Source of the DNA: Sinorhizobium terangae
Lineage (GTDB): Bacteria > Pseudomonadota > Alphaproteobacteria > Rhizobiales > Rhizobiaceae
DNA length: 64,000 bases
Direction: 5' to 3'
NCBI RefSeq assembly: GCF_029714365.1
Contig: NZ_CP121659.1
Location: 124,001-188,000 of the forward strand
Shown here: one piece after another, positions 27,733 through 34,925 of the stretch
Position numbering within the stretch: the stretch's first letter is position 1
How the letters are laid out: the number at the start of each line of letters is the position of its first letter
Translations under genes and position numbers: made by a program
The notes under the pieces: generated by a model
Told to the model about the DNA's origin: nothing
Databases searched by the model: none
What the model saw: the letters and a program-made list of their open reading frames with translations, nothing else

Positions 27733-28917
27733 TTACGCCTTCACGCTTCTCAAGGCGCGGGCGAAATCCTCGATGAGATCCTCACTGTCCTCGATGCCGG
27801 CGGAGAAGCGCACGGTGCCGGAGGAAATGCCGAGTTCGGCGCGAGCTTCCTCCGTAAGGTTCTTGTGAGTTGTTGTCGCCGGATGGGTGATCAGGCTCTT
27901 GGAGTCGCCGAGATTGTTGGAGATCCGGATGATTTCCAATGCGTTCTGAAGCGCGAAGGCTGCCTCCTTGCCGCCCTTCAGTTCGAACGCCACCAGCGTC
28001 GAACCGCCGCTCATCTGCTTGGCGATGATATCCGCCTGCGGATGGTCCTTGCGGCCGGGATAGATGACACGGCCGACCTGCGGCTGCTCGGCCAGAAAGT
28101 CGGCGATCAGGCGGGCGCTTTCGGTCTGCTGCTTCACGCGCAAGGGAAGCGTCTCGACGCCCTTGAGCAATGTCCAGGCATTGAACGGCGACATCGCCGG
28201 GCCCGTATGGCGGAAATAATCGTGCAGGTTTTCGTCGATCCATTCCTTGCTGGAAAGCACGACGCCGCCAAGGCAGCGGCCTTGGCCGTCAATGTGCTTG
28301 GTGGCGGAGTAGACGACCACATGGGCGCCGAGCTCCAGCGGCTTCTGGAAGAGGGGAGTTGCAAAAACGTTGTCGACGACCAGCTTGGCGCCCACCTGAT
28401 CGGCGAGTTTCGCGACGCCGGCGATGTCGATCACTTCGAGCGTCGGGTTGGTCGGGCTCTCCAAGAAGAAGACCTTGGTGTTCGGGCGCACCGCCTTCTC
28501 CCAGTTTGCGAGATCGCGGCCATCGACGAGCGTGCATTCGACGCCGTATTTGGGCGCGAGCGTTTCCACGACCCAGCGGCACGAGCCGAAAAGCGCGCGG
28601 GCGGCGACGATGTGATCGCCGGCCTTCACCTGGCAGAGGATCGCCGAGGCAACGGCGGCCATGCCGGAGGCGGTGGCGCGGGCGTCTTCGGCCCCTTCGA
28701 GCATGCACATGCGCTTTTCGAACATGTCGTTGGTCGGACTGCCGTAGCGCGCATAGATGAAGCCGTCGGTCTCGCCCTTGAAACGGGCTTCGGCCGCTTC
28801 GGATGTTTCGTAGACGAAACCCTGTGTCAGAAAGATCGCTTCGGAGGTCTCGCCGTACTGCGAACGGAGGGTTCCGCCGTGGACGAGTTGGGTTGCCGGG
28901 CGCCAGGTCTTGCTCAT
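27733..28917 (-). CDS. metZ: O-succinylhomoserine sulfhydrylase
   Basis: A 394-residue Cys/Met-metabolism PLP enzyme that makes homocysteine directly from O-succinylhomoserine and sulfide. The PLP lysine is in VVYSATKHIDGQGRC; LDNVFATP-type binding appears as LVVDNVFATPLFQKPL, and GSTLVAFELKGG and THPATTTHKNLTEE are typical MetZ/MetY segments. The distinction from cystathionine gamma-synthase rests on overall resemblance to rhizobial MetZ. A SAM-II riboswitch and an intrinsic terminator lie just upstream on the same strand, so synthesis should fall when SAM is abundant. Confidence 0.93.
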   Translation of the reverse strand: MSKTWRPATQLVHGGTLRSQYGETSEAIFLTQGFVYETSEAAEARFKGETDGFIYARYGSPTNDMFEKRMCMLEGAEDARATASGMAAVASAILCQVKAGDHIVAARALFGSCRWVVETLAPKYGVECTLVDGRDLANWEKAVRPNTKVFFLESPTNPTLEVIDIAGVAKLADQVGAKLVVDNVFATPLFQKPLELGAHVVVYSATKHIDGQGRCLGGVVLSSKEWIDENLHDYFRHTGPAMSPFNAWTLLKGVETLPLRVKQQTESARLIADFLAEQPQVGRVIYPGRKDHPQADIIAKQMSGGSTLVAFELKGGKEAAFALQNALEIIRISNNLGDSKSLITHPATTTHKNLTEEARAELGISSGTVRFSAGIEDSEDLIEDFARALRSVKA

Positions 28918-28937
28918 GCGACAATCACTTTCAAAAC

Positions 28938-28966
28938 AAAAAAACCGGCCGCGAAACGGGCCGGTT
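28938..28966 (-). terminator. Riboswitch-controlled terminator in the metZ leader
   Basis: On the minus strand AACCGGCC-loop-GGCCGGTT is followed by a run of U. The 5' arm (CCGGCC) could instead pair with GGCCGG at the 3' end of the SAM-II aptamer (28973-28978), giving a mutually exclusive antiterminator. Confidence 0.8.
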
Positions 28967-28971
28967 TGACA

Positions 28972-29031
28972 CCCGGCCTTTTTAGCTACTTGTTTAACGT
29001 GGCTGCAAGCCGACCGGCCAAATCACCACGG
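28972..29031 (-). ncRNA. SAM-II riboswitch
   Basis: The minus strand reads CGTGGTGATTTG, then GGCCGGTCGGCTTGCAGCCACG, TTAAACAAGTAGCTAAAAA and GGCCGG. These are the conserved stretches of the SAM-II (metA) aptamer in the right order: the P1 strand with CGTGG pairing CCACG, the loop GTGATTTGG and the pseudoknot strand GCTAAA. This class is known upstream of methionine genes in alphaproteobacteria, which fits metZ. Confidence 0.95.
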
Positions 29032-29113
29032 GATAAAGCTCCAATACTGCCTGGGCGTGCTTGCGTCAATTCCCGGAGTTTGGTTTTGTCTGGCAACTGG
29101 AATGAGGATCGGT

Positions 29114-30211
29114 ATGGCTCGCGAGACAGGGATTTTGGCCGACCGCGCGATTGCGGCGCTGTTTGCCTCGGGGCGCTTGAAAAGCGAGAGGCCGCTGGAT
29201 GAGGACCAGATCCAGCCGGCAAGCCTTGATCTGCGCCTCGGCGCCAAGGCGTTTCGCGTTCGGGCGAGCTTCATGCCCGGCCCGGCCCACCTTGTCGCGG
29301 ATAAGCTCGATCGCCTGAAATTGCATGTCATTGACCTCACCGACGGCGCGGTGCTGGAGACCGGTTGCGTCTATATCGTGCCACTGATGGAGAGCCTCGC
29401 ACTACCGGAGAACATGTCGGCCTCCGCCAATCCGAAGAGCTCCACCGGCCGCCTCGATATCTTCACGCGCGTCATCACCGACAGGGCACAGGAATTCGAC
29501 AAGATCCCCGCCGGCTACAGCGGCCCGCTCTATCTGGAGATCAGCCCGCGCACCTTTCCGATCGTCGTCAGGCGCGGCTCCCGCCTGTCGCAAATCCGCT
29601 TCCGTGTCGGGCATGCCGTGCTCTCTGAACAGGAGTTGCTGGCGCTGCACGAAAGCGATGTGCTCGTGGCGAGCGAGCGGCCCAACGTCACCGGCGGCGG
29701 CATTGCGCTCTCGATCGATCTCAAGGGCACTGGTCCGGACGGCCTCATCGGCTACCGCGGCAAGCACCACACCTCGGTGGTCGATGTCGACAAGAAGGCG
29801 GAACACCCGGTCTTCGACTTCTGGGAGCCGCTTTACAGCCGCGGCCGCGACGATCTGATCCTCGATCCGGACGAGTTCTATATCCTCGTCTCGCGGGAGG
29901 CCGTCCATGTTCCGCCGCTCTACGCGGCCGAAATGACGCCCTTCGATCCTCTGGTCGGCGAGTTCCGCGTTCACTATGCCGGCTTCTTCGATCCTGGCTT
30001 CGGGCACGCGTCGGCCGGCGGCAGCGGCAGTCGGGCGGTGCTGGAGGTGCGCAGCCACGAAGTGCCGTTCATTCTGGAGCACGGGCAGATCGTCGGCCGC
30101 CTCGTCTACGAGCACATGATGGAGCGGCCGGAAGGTCTCTATGGCCTCGACCTCGGCTCGAACTATCAGGCGCAAGGCCTGAAGCTTTCCAAGCATTTTC
30201 GCGCCGAGTGA
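29114..30211 (+). CDS. dcd: 2'-deoxycytidine 5'-triphosphate deaminase-like protein, two-domain form
   Basis: A 365-residue protein of the dCTP deaminase/dUTPase fold, about twice the length of E. coli Dcd. The first half contains LDEDQIQPASLDLRLGAKAFRVR and the trimer-loop motif PKSSTGRLDIFTRVITD, followed by GYSGPLYLEISPRTFPIVVRRGSRLSQIRF. The second half repeats the fold (EFYILVSREAVHVPP..., GSRAVLEVRSHEVPFILEHGQIVGRLVYE). A fused duplicated Dcd is usual in Rhizobiales. It supplies dUTP for dTMP synthesis. The ATG at 29114 has GAGG 9 nt upstream. Whether both halves are catalytic cannot be told. Confidence 0.88.
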   Translation: MARETGILADRAIAALFASGRLKSERPLDEDQIQPASLDLRLGAKAFRVRASFMPGPAHLVADKLDRLKLHVIDLTDGAVLETGCVYIVPLMESLALPENMSASANPKSSTGRLDIFTRVITDRAQEFDKIPAGYSGPLYLEISPRTFPIVVRRGSRLSQIRFRVGHAVLSEQELLALHESDVLVASERPNVTGGGIALSIDLKGTGPDGLIGYRGKHHTSVVDVDKKAEHPVFDFWEPLYSRGRDDLILDPDEFYILVSREAVHVPPLYAAEMTPFDPLVGEFRVHYAGFFDPGFGHASAGGSGSRAVLEVRSHEVPFILEHGQIVGRLVYEHMMERPEGLYGLDLGSNYQAQGLKLSKHFRAE

Positions 30212-30228
30212 TGCAGCGATTCACGGCG

Positions 30229-30273
30229 CTACAGCGACCTTTTGTGCGTCTAATAGGACGCACGACGCTGTAG
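30229..30273 (+). repeat. Partial ABC element (first module only)
   Basis: CTACAGCG to CGCTGTAG with inner GTGCGTC/GACGCAC hairpin, 18 nt after the dCTP deaminase-like gene. The rest of 30212-30564 holds tRNA-Gly and no other gene that I can support. Confidence 0.8.
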
Positions 30274-30317
30274 GCGCTTGACAGAACGCGGCCGTTGATG
30301 AAATTTCCGCTTCTGTC

Positions 30318-30392
30318 GCGGGTGTAGTTCAGTGGTAGAACGCCAGCTTCCCAAGCTTGATGTCGTCGGTTCGATCCCGATCACCCGCTCCA
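30318..30392 (+). tRNA. tRNA-Gly (anticodon CCC)
   Basis: A 75-nt cloverleaf: acceptor GCGGGTG/CACCCGC, D arm GTTCAGTGGTAGAAC, anticodon loop TTCCCAA, T arm GTCGGTTCGATCCCGAT, encoded CCA. The anticodon stem is CCAGC/GCTTG, so its second pair is C opposite U, where GCTGG would be expected. Confidence 0.93.
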
Positions 30393-30564
30393 CTTCTTCT
30401 GTCCCTTGTAACGATGAAGGAACTTCCGGAGTGGCGCCTGCCCGTCTCGTCAAGGTTCCTGTAGCCAGTCGGACAACATCTTGATAATCTCTGGAAAACC
30501 AAATCGAATCCGCGTGTTTCCAGGCCGCGGCTCCCAGTGTCGGATCGTCAAGTATCGGATCGCA

Positions 30565-31416
30565 ATGACGCGTGCCCTGAGTCTACGAATTTGCGGAATC
30601 CTCGCGCTCTGCGCCTTCCTCATCGCCGAACCGGTGCTCGCGCAATCGCGGGATCTGCCCCTCCTCTTCGACGCCCGCGAACGCATCGCCCGACCGGACC
30701 TGACCGGACTCGCGCGGCTTCGTTTTCTGACGACAGTCGATTTCCCGCCGTTCAATTTCATCGACCAATCGGGCAAGCTTTCCGGCTTCCATGTCGATCT
30801 CGCCCGCGAAATCTGCCGCGAGCTCGAGATCGAGGACAAATGCCAGATTCAGGCGGTGACCTATGCGGAACTCATCCCGGCGTTGGAACAAGGCCAGGGG
30901 GAGGCCGTCGCCGCGGGCATCGCAGTTCGCCCGGAGCTGCGCCAGCGCTTCGCCTTCTCCAGGCCCTTCATGCAGTTGCCGGCTCGTTTTGCGGTCAACA
31001 CCAAGGCCGAAGATCTCGTGACAAGCACGGCCGCGCTTGACGGCAAGCCCGTCGGCGTCGTTTCCGGCACGACGCACGAGGCCATGCTGAAGGCCTTCTT
31101 TCCGAAGGTCGATGCCAAGGCCTTTCCGAACCGGGATGCAATGCTCTCCGCACTGCGGCAGGGTTCGGTTGCGGCCGTCTTCTCCGACGGCATGCAGCTC
31201 TCCTTCTGGGTTTCGGCCAGCGCCGCCGGAGGATGCTGCGCTCTGCTCGATGGCGCCTATTTCTCTGAGCGCTTTCTCGGCGAAGGCTTGACGATCATGA
31301 ACCGCAAGGCCGAGCCGGCATTGACCCAGGCGATCGATCACGCCTTGCTGGCGCTGTCGCGCAGCGGCAGGCTCGAGGAGATTTATCTGCGCTATTTCCC
31401 GAACGGTATCTACTGA
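30565..31416 (+). CDS. Periplasmic solute-binding protein (SBP family 3), orphan
   Basis: A 283-residue exported protein. The signal peptide is MTRALSLRICGILALCAFLIAEPVLAQ. The type-3 binding domain begins LRFLTTVDFPPFNFIDQSGKLSGFHVDLAREICRELEI and continues with GQGEAVAAGIAVRPELRQRFAFSRPFMQLPARFAV and PVGVVSGTTHEAMLKAFFP; the end is a normal LSRSGRLEEIYLRYF. It probably binds a polar amino acid or similar ligand, but there are no permease or ATPase genes nearby, so it may serve a remote transporter or a sensory role. The ATG at 30565 is chosen because the signal peptide starts there; the upstream in-frame codons to 30481 add an implausible hydrophilic leader. Confidence 0.87.
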   Translation: MTRALSLRICGILALCAFLIAEPVLAQSRDLPLLFDARERIARPDLTGLARLRFLTTVDFPPFNFIDQSGKLSGFHVDLAREICRELEIEDKCQIQAVTYAELIPALEQGQGEAVAAGIAVRPELRQRFAFSRPFMQLPARFAVNTKAEDLVTSTAALDGKPVGVVSGTTHEAMLKAFFPKVDAKAFPNRDAMLSALRQGSVAAVFSDGMQLSFWVSASAAGGCCALLDGAYFSERFLGEGLTIMNRKAEPALTQAIDHALLALSRSGRLEEIYLRYFPNGIY

Positions 31417-31419
31417 CTC

Positions 31420-31567
31420 CTACAGCGCCGCGCGTCCAATCGGACGCGCCAAGGCCGCTGTAGCACTTTGATTTGCTGCATGATTTTATCCTTAAATCGA
31501 TTCCGATTTAAGGAATTATGCAGTAGAGCGCCGTGCGTTCAAATGAACGCACAAAGGACGCTATAGC
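31420..31567 (+). repeat. ABC element followed by an extra first module
   Basis: A full ABC element (31420-31525) fused through TAGAGCGCC to a second copy of the first module (to about 31567, GACGCTATAG). The IS630 element begins 10 nt further on. Confidence 0.8.
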
Positions 31568-31586
31568 ACTTTGATTCTAGAGCGTT

Positions 31587-32198
31587 TCAGGTTTTGACAG
31601 AAGCATATCCGGCGTTGGCGAAGTAGTTGCTGCATTCGTCGGGCTGGAGTGAGGGGACAAGGCTGCCGAGGTATTTCCATGTCTCCTCGACGGTTCGCTT
31701 CTGAGCCGCCCGCATCCAGTGTTTGATTTTGGCGAAGGCCTGCTCGATCGGATTGAGATCGGGCGAGTATGGCGGGAGATACCAGAGCCGCGCGCCGGCG
31801 GCTCGGATCATCTGCCGGATGGCCGCCGACTTGTGCGAGCCGAGATTGTCCATGATGACGATGTCGCCGGGTTCGAGCACGGGCACGAGCTGTTGTTCGA
31901 CATAGGCGCGGAAACACCGACCGTTGATCGGTCCGTCGAAGACGCAAGGCGCTGCCAGCCGGTCGTGGCGCAAAGCGCCGACAAAGGTCAGCGTGCGCCA
32001 GTGGCCGTGCGGGGCAAAGCCGCGCAGGCGCTTGCCTCGTGGCCCCCAGCCATAGAGCGGCGCCATGTTGGTCTTGATCCAGGTTTCGTCAATGAACACC
32101 AGCCGTCTCGGATCGAGACCGGACTGCCAGGAGCGCCAGCGTTGCCGCCGGCGGGCAATATCGGCACGGGCCTGCTCAAGGGCGAACAGCGTTTTTTT
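31587..32198 (-). CDS. IS630 transposase, catalytic part (OrfB, -1 frame)
   Basis: This frame carries the DDE catalytic domain: first Asp in LVFIDETWIKTNM, second Asp in DIVIMDNLGSHKS, Glu in YSPDLNPIEQAF. It has no good start of its own; the open frame runs back to the A8 tract at 32192-32199, where it joins OrfA in the -1 frame and reads KTLFALEQARADIARRRQRW. It is expected to be made as an OrfAB fusion through frameshifting. The catalytic triad is complete, so the element may be active. Confidence 0.85.
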   Translation of the reverse strand, partial: KKTLFALEQARADIARRRQRWRSWQSGLDPRRLVFIDETWIKTNMAPLYGWGPRGKRLRGFAPHGHWRTLTFVGALRHDRLAAPCVFDGPINGRCFRAYVEQQLVPVLEPGDIVIMDNLGSHKSAAIRQMIRAAGARLWYLPPYSPDLNPIEQAFAKIKHWMRAAQKRTVEETWKYLGSLVPSLQPDECSNYFANAGYASVKT

Positions 32199-32535
32199 TA
32201 AACCGCAACCCCTCGCGGCGCAGGAACCGCCAGACCGTATCGTGCGACACCTTCACCCCACGCGCCGCCAGCTCTTCCTTCAGCCTGTGCAGCGACAAAT
32301 GCGGCGTCTGGTTGATCCGCTCCGCGATGAACGCACGGTGCGGCTCCAGCACATGCTTGCGGTGGCCGCCCATCTTGCCGGGCGCCACGGACCCGTTCGA
32401 ACGATAGCGCTGAGACCACTTCACCGCCGACGATACGGCAATGCCGAAACGAGCCGCCACCGATCGGCAGCTTTCCCCCGCCGAAATGGCGCCAACAACA
32501 CGTTCACGAAGATCGTTCGAAAGAGGTCGCGTCAT
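32176..32535 (-). CDS. IS630 transposase, DNA-binding part (OrfA)
   Basis: A 119-residue helix-turn-helix protein (LSNDLRERVVGAISAGESCRSVAARFGIAVSSAVKWSQRYR, then a second HTH ending SHDTVWRFLRREGLRFKK). The ATG at 32535 follows GGAGG by 11 nt. The frame ends shortly after the slippery sequence TTTAAAAAAAAC (32202-32191), the usual site for -1 frameshifting into the catalytic frame. Confidence 0.85.
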   Translation of the reverse strand: MTRPLSNDLRERVVGAISAGESCRSVAARFGIAVSSAVKWSQRYRSNGSVAPGKMGGHRKHVLEPHRAFIAERINQTPHLSLHRLKEELAARGVKVSHDTVWRFLRREGLRFKKNAVRP

Positions 32536-32625
32536 CGGATGCTGGCCTCCGCTCCAGCCAGCATCTTGAATCACAAAACGGACTAAAACGGAATCCCCTC
32601 CGATTCAGTCAAAACCGGAACCGCT

Positions 32626-32678
32626 CTAGAGCATCTTATCCGCTTTCAGTGATTCCACTTGAAAGCAGGATGCTCTAG
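32626..32678. repeat. Palindromic module CTAGAGCA.../...TGCTCTAG at the IS right flank
   Basis: An inverted repeat with an 8-bp outer stem CTAGAGCA/TGCTCTAG and an inner GCTTTCA/TGAAAGC stem. The IS630 element is inserted at the TA of its left arm, and the TAG stop codon of the hydroxylase gene (complement of 32675-32677) is part of its right arm. Confidence 0.7.
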
Positions 32679-33487
32679 CCGCGCCGGAAGGGCAGCATCA
32701 GCGACCAGACGAGCCTGGTCGGCTTGTCGCGCCCATAAGCCCGGAGGCCCGTTTCGATCGCATCGTCGCCATTTGCCGGCTGTGCCACATAGGTCGCGAA
32801 CAGCCGGTCCCAGATGGAAAGATTGAACCCGTAGTTGGAATCCGTCTCGTTTCTCTCGACGGAGTGATGGATGCGATGCATGTCCGGCGTGACGATGAGA
32901 CGCCGCAGCCTCTTCTCGGCCTTGGACGGCAGTCGCAGATTGGCGTGGTTGAACATGGCGCCGGCGTTGAGAACGATTTCGAAAAGCAGGACGGATAGGG
33001 CTGGAGCGCCAAGCGTGACAATGATCGCCGCCTTCCACACCATCGACAGAAGAATTTCCAGCGGATGGAAGCGGAGCGCGGTCGTCAGGTCGACGCCGGG
33101 GTCGGTATGGTGGACGCGGTGGATGCGCCAGAGGATCGGCAGCTTATGGGACGCGACATGTTCCAGCCAGACGGCGAAATCCAAGACGACGAATGCGATG
33201 AGGCCGGAGAGAAGCGGTGGGAAGCCGAGTGCGGGCAGCGCCCCATATCCGTGTATGCCGGCCCAGAGCGCGACGCCTGTGGCGGCGGCCGGAAAGACGA
33301 TGCGCAGGAACAGCGAGGAGAGAAGGAGGATCGAAAGGTTCGTCGCCCAACGACGCGCCTTCAAGGCTTTCACGAGCTCCGGTCGTTCCAGACGCGGATG
33401 AGAGAGTTCGAGTAGCGCGAGGAGGGCAAAGGCAGCGCCAAAGGCGATGAGGCGCCAGAGCGGTTCCGCAACACCGTAAAACAGCAT
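32675..33487 (-). CDS. Sterol desaturase/fatty acid hydroxylase superfamily protein
   Basis: A 270-residue inner-membrane di-iron enzyme. The histidine clusters that bind iron are visible: H-x3-H in LEHVASHKLP, H-x2-HH in WRIHRVHHTD, and H-x2-HH in PDMHRIHHS; an additional FNHANLRL segment lies between. Hydrophobic segments near residues 10-27, 50-75, 80-105 and 145-165 anchor it. It may hydroxylate or desaturate a membrane lipid; the substrate is unknown and no partner genes are adjacent. Its stop codon is contributed by an intergenic repeat. A GAGG lies 10 nt before the ATG. Confidence 0.85.
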   Translation of the reverse strand: MLFYGVAEPLWRLIAFGAAFALLALLELSHPRLERPELVKALKARRWATNLSILLLSSLFLRIVFPAAATGVALWAGIHGYGALPALGFPPLLSGLIAFVVLDFAVWLEHVASHKLPILWRIHRVHHTDPGVDLTTALRFHPLEILLSMVWKAAIIVTLGAPALSVLLFEIVLNAGAMFNHANLRLPSKAEKRLRRLIVTPDMHRIHHSVERNETDSNYGFNLSIWDRLFATYVAQPANGDDAIETGLRAYGRDKPTRLVWSLMLPFRRG

Positions 33488-33510
33488 CCGTTTAGACCTC
33501 GTCGATGCGC

Positions 33511-33575
33511 TGACAGCGCCGCATGTCTTATCAGTCGCGCAAGGGACGCTGTAGCACGTTGAATTGCTGCACGGA
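33511..33575 (+). repeat. Degenerate ABC element
   Basis: CTGACAGCG, a weakened inner hairpin, CGCTGTAGCACGTTGAATTG and a truncated second module. It lies between the hydroxylase and TerB genes, in the 139-nt gap 33488-33626. Confidence 0.65.
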
Positions 33576-33626
33576 ACGATGCTCGGCCTGCCGCCTGCGC
33601 TCCCAGGGGTTCCGGCGCAAGAGGAT

Positions 33627-34037
33627 CTACTTCCGGAAGCGGGCGATCGCGCCGCGTTCGATGGCCGCGCAGGTCAGTTTGTCGAGCGCCAGCCGGTCGC
33701 GCAGCAATTGCAGGAGCCGGATTTCCTCATTGCGAATACGCTGATCGGCGGCCGCAATCTCCACGGCGAGTGCATAGGCCGTGTCATAAAGCCGTTGCGG
33801 CAAGGCTTCGCGGATCATTTCGAGAACGACGTCGAGGCCCTCCGGCGCGGCAAGCTGGGCCGAACACTCGCGCCCAATGTCGATCAGCCGATCCTCGTCA
33901 AAACCGTCGAAGGCGGGCAGAAACTGGACGAGTCTGCCGATGCCGGCAAACTCGTCGTCGGCCATGTGTCGATCGACAGCGGACATCATCACCATGACAT
34001 AGATGAACGCTTCGTGTTGGCTGAGGCTCGTGGGCAT
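33627..34037 (-). CDS. TerB-like protein
   Basis: A 136-residue all-helical cytoplasmic protein resembling the TerB fold. The metal-binding pattern is visible in AFIYVMVMMSAVDRHMADDEFAGI, and the second repeat in YALAVEIAAADQRIRNEEIRLLQLLRDRLAL. TerB proteins are linked to tellurite and envelope stress, but stand-alone copies like this one have no proven role. The ATG at 34037 has AGGAG 9 nt upstream. It is the third gene of a minus-strand set with the S24-type regulator and the nuclease-like protein (gaps of 13 and 47 nt). Confidence 0.8.
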   Translation of the reverse strand: MPTSLSQHEAFIYVMVMMSAVDRHMADDEFAGIGRLVQFLPAFDGFDEDRLIDIGRECSAQLAAPEGLDVVLEMIREALPQRLYDTAYALAVEIAAADQRIRNEEIRLLQLLRDRLALDKLTCAAIERGAIARFRK

Positions 34038-34084
34038 TTGCCGGACTCCTATCACGGACGGCAGTTAGGAATTTCACGTCGGGC

Positions 34085-34912
34085 TTACAAGTCCGGTGCC
34101 GCGTCGTCCGGTACTGTCGCCACCGGCGGTTCGTCGATGACGAGCGGCGCACGGCTCAGATCGCGCGGGTCATCGCCATAGAAGCCGAGCTTGGCGCTTC
34201 GGGCAGCTTCCGCCTTGGCCTCAAGCGGGCTGCCAGGCAGCGGTGTCGCCCAACCGTTACTGACCAGCCATTCCGCCGGGTTTTCGTTTCCGACCTTGCA
34301 GGCCGTCGTGACGGTTTTCTTGGAACTCTCTTCGGGCTGATCGCAGACGAGCGCGCGCGCCCTCAGGAAGTTTCGAAAGGCGGTGCGCGCGACCATGCCG
34401 CAGGGCCAACTGCGGCCGTTGCGCTCGCAGGTCTTCTCGGCGTTTTCCGGTCCGATATCCTTGAGCTGGACGGTCGTCTCGCCCGAGCGGATCAATCCGG
34501 CAGCGAGCGCGACCGGACGCTGGTAGACAATCGTGGTCGCTGCCGGCTTTTCCTTCGGTTCGGAGAGCGGTGGCCGCGGTGCAATGCGCTCGAGCGGCTG
34601 CGCAATGCCGTCCTGTGGCACGGCGAAAAGCTGCGGTTCGATTGTCCGTGCCGGCAGGCGGTCGACCTTTCCAGCACCCGCCTTCTGCTCGTGTACTGCT
34701 TGCGACTTGGATATTGTCTGCGGCGGTGGGGCGGCAGGCACCTCTGCCGGCGGGTTCGGGGATTCGACCGCTGCTGCATCCGGCGTTTCGAGGGGGAAAT
34801 CCGGTCCGGCACCTTCCTGATCGCGGATCACGGCGACACCGCCCCAGAGGATGCCTGCATAAAGCAGGAGGGCGAAAAACCCGCCAGCGATTGTGAACGA
34901 TTGTTGCCGCAT
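34085..34912 (-). CDS. Membrane-anchored staphylococcal nuclease-like protein, probably degenerate
   Basis: A 275-residue protein with one N-terminal membrane anchor (FTIAGGFFALLLYAGILWGGVAVI), a Pro/Ala/Glu-rich linker of about 90 residues, and a C-terminal SNase-like domain recognisable from EKTCERNGRSWPCGMVARTAFRNFLRARALVCD, the paired Cys ACKVGNENPAEWLVSNGWA and AARSAKLGFYGDD. The usual nuclease motif DGDT...RxxGIDAPE is not seen; the matching stretch reads GETTVQLKDIGPENAE, so the catalytic Arg and Asp residues seem to be missing. It is expected in the periplasm, tethered to the inner membrane. Co-transcribed with the S24-type regulator, 13 nt upstream. Confidence 0.72.
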   Translation of the reverse strand: MRQQSFTIAGGFFALLLYAGILWGGVAVIRDQEGAGPDFPLETPDAAAVESPNPPAEVPAAPPPQTISKSQAVHEQKAGAGKVDRLPARTIEPQLFAVPQDGIAQPLERIAPRPPLSEPKEKPAATTIVYQRPVALAAGLIRSGETTVQLKDIGPENAEKTCERNGRSWPCGMVARTAFRNFLRARALVCDQPEESSKKTVTTACKVGNENPAEWLVSNGWATPLPGSPLEAKAEAARSAKLGFYGDDPRDLSRAPLVIDEPPVATVPDDAAPDL

Positions 34913-34925
34913 CAGGAACGATATC

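Larger units (their letters stand above)
31577..32629 (-). mobile_element. IS630-family insertion sequence, intact-looking (ISRm2011-2-like)
   Basis: About 1.05 kb bounded by imperfect inverted repeats: CTAGAGCGTTTCAGGTTTTG at the left and, on the complement, CTAGAGCGGTTCCGGTTTTG at the right (18 of these 20 positions agree). TA dinucleotides at 31578-31579 and 32627-32628 fit the TA target duplication of IS630/Tc1 elements. Two overlapping frames encode a complete DDE transposase. The two-frame structure and size recall ISRm2011-2 of S. meliloti; that is memory, not a search. Confidence 0.88.

Noticed and set aside
31587..32574. IS630 transposase as a pseudogene broken by a frameshift
   Set aside because: The shift falls on an A8 tract in a typical slippery context and both frames are otherwise intact, which fits programmed frameshifting better than decay.
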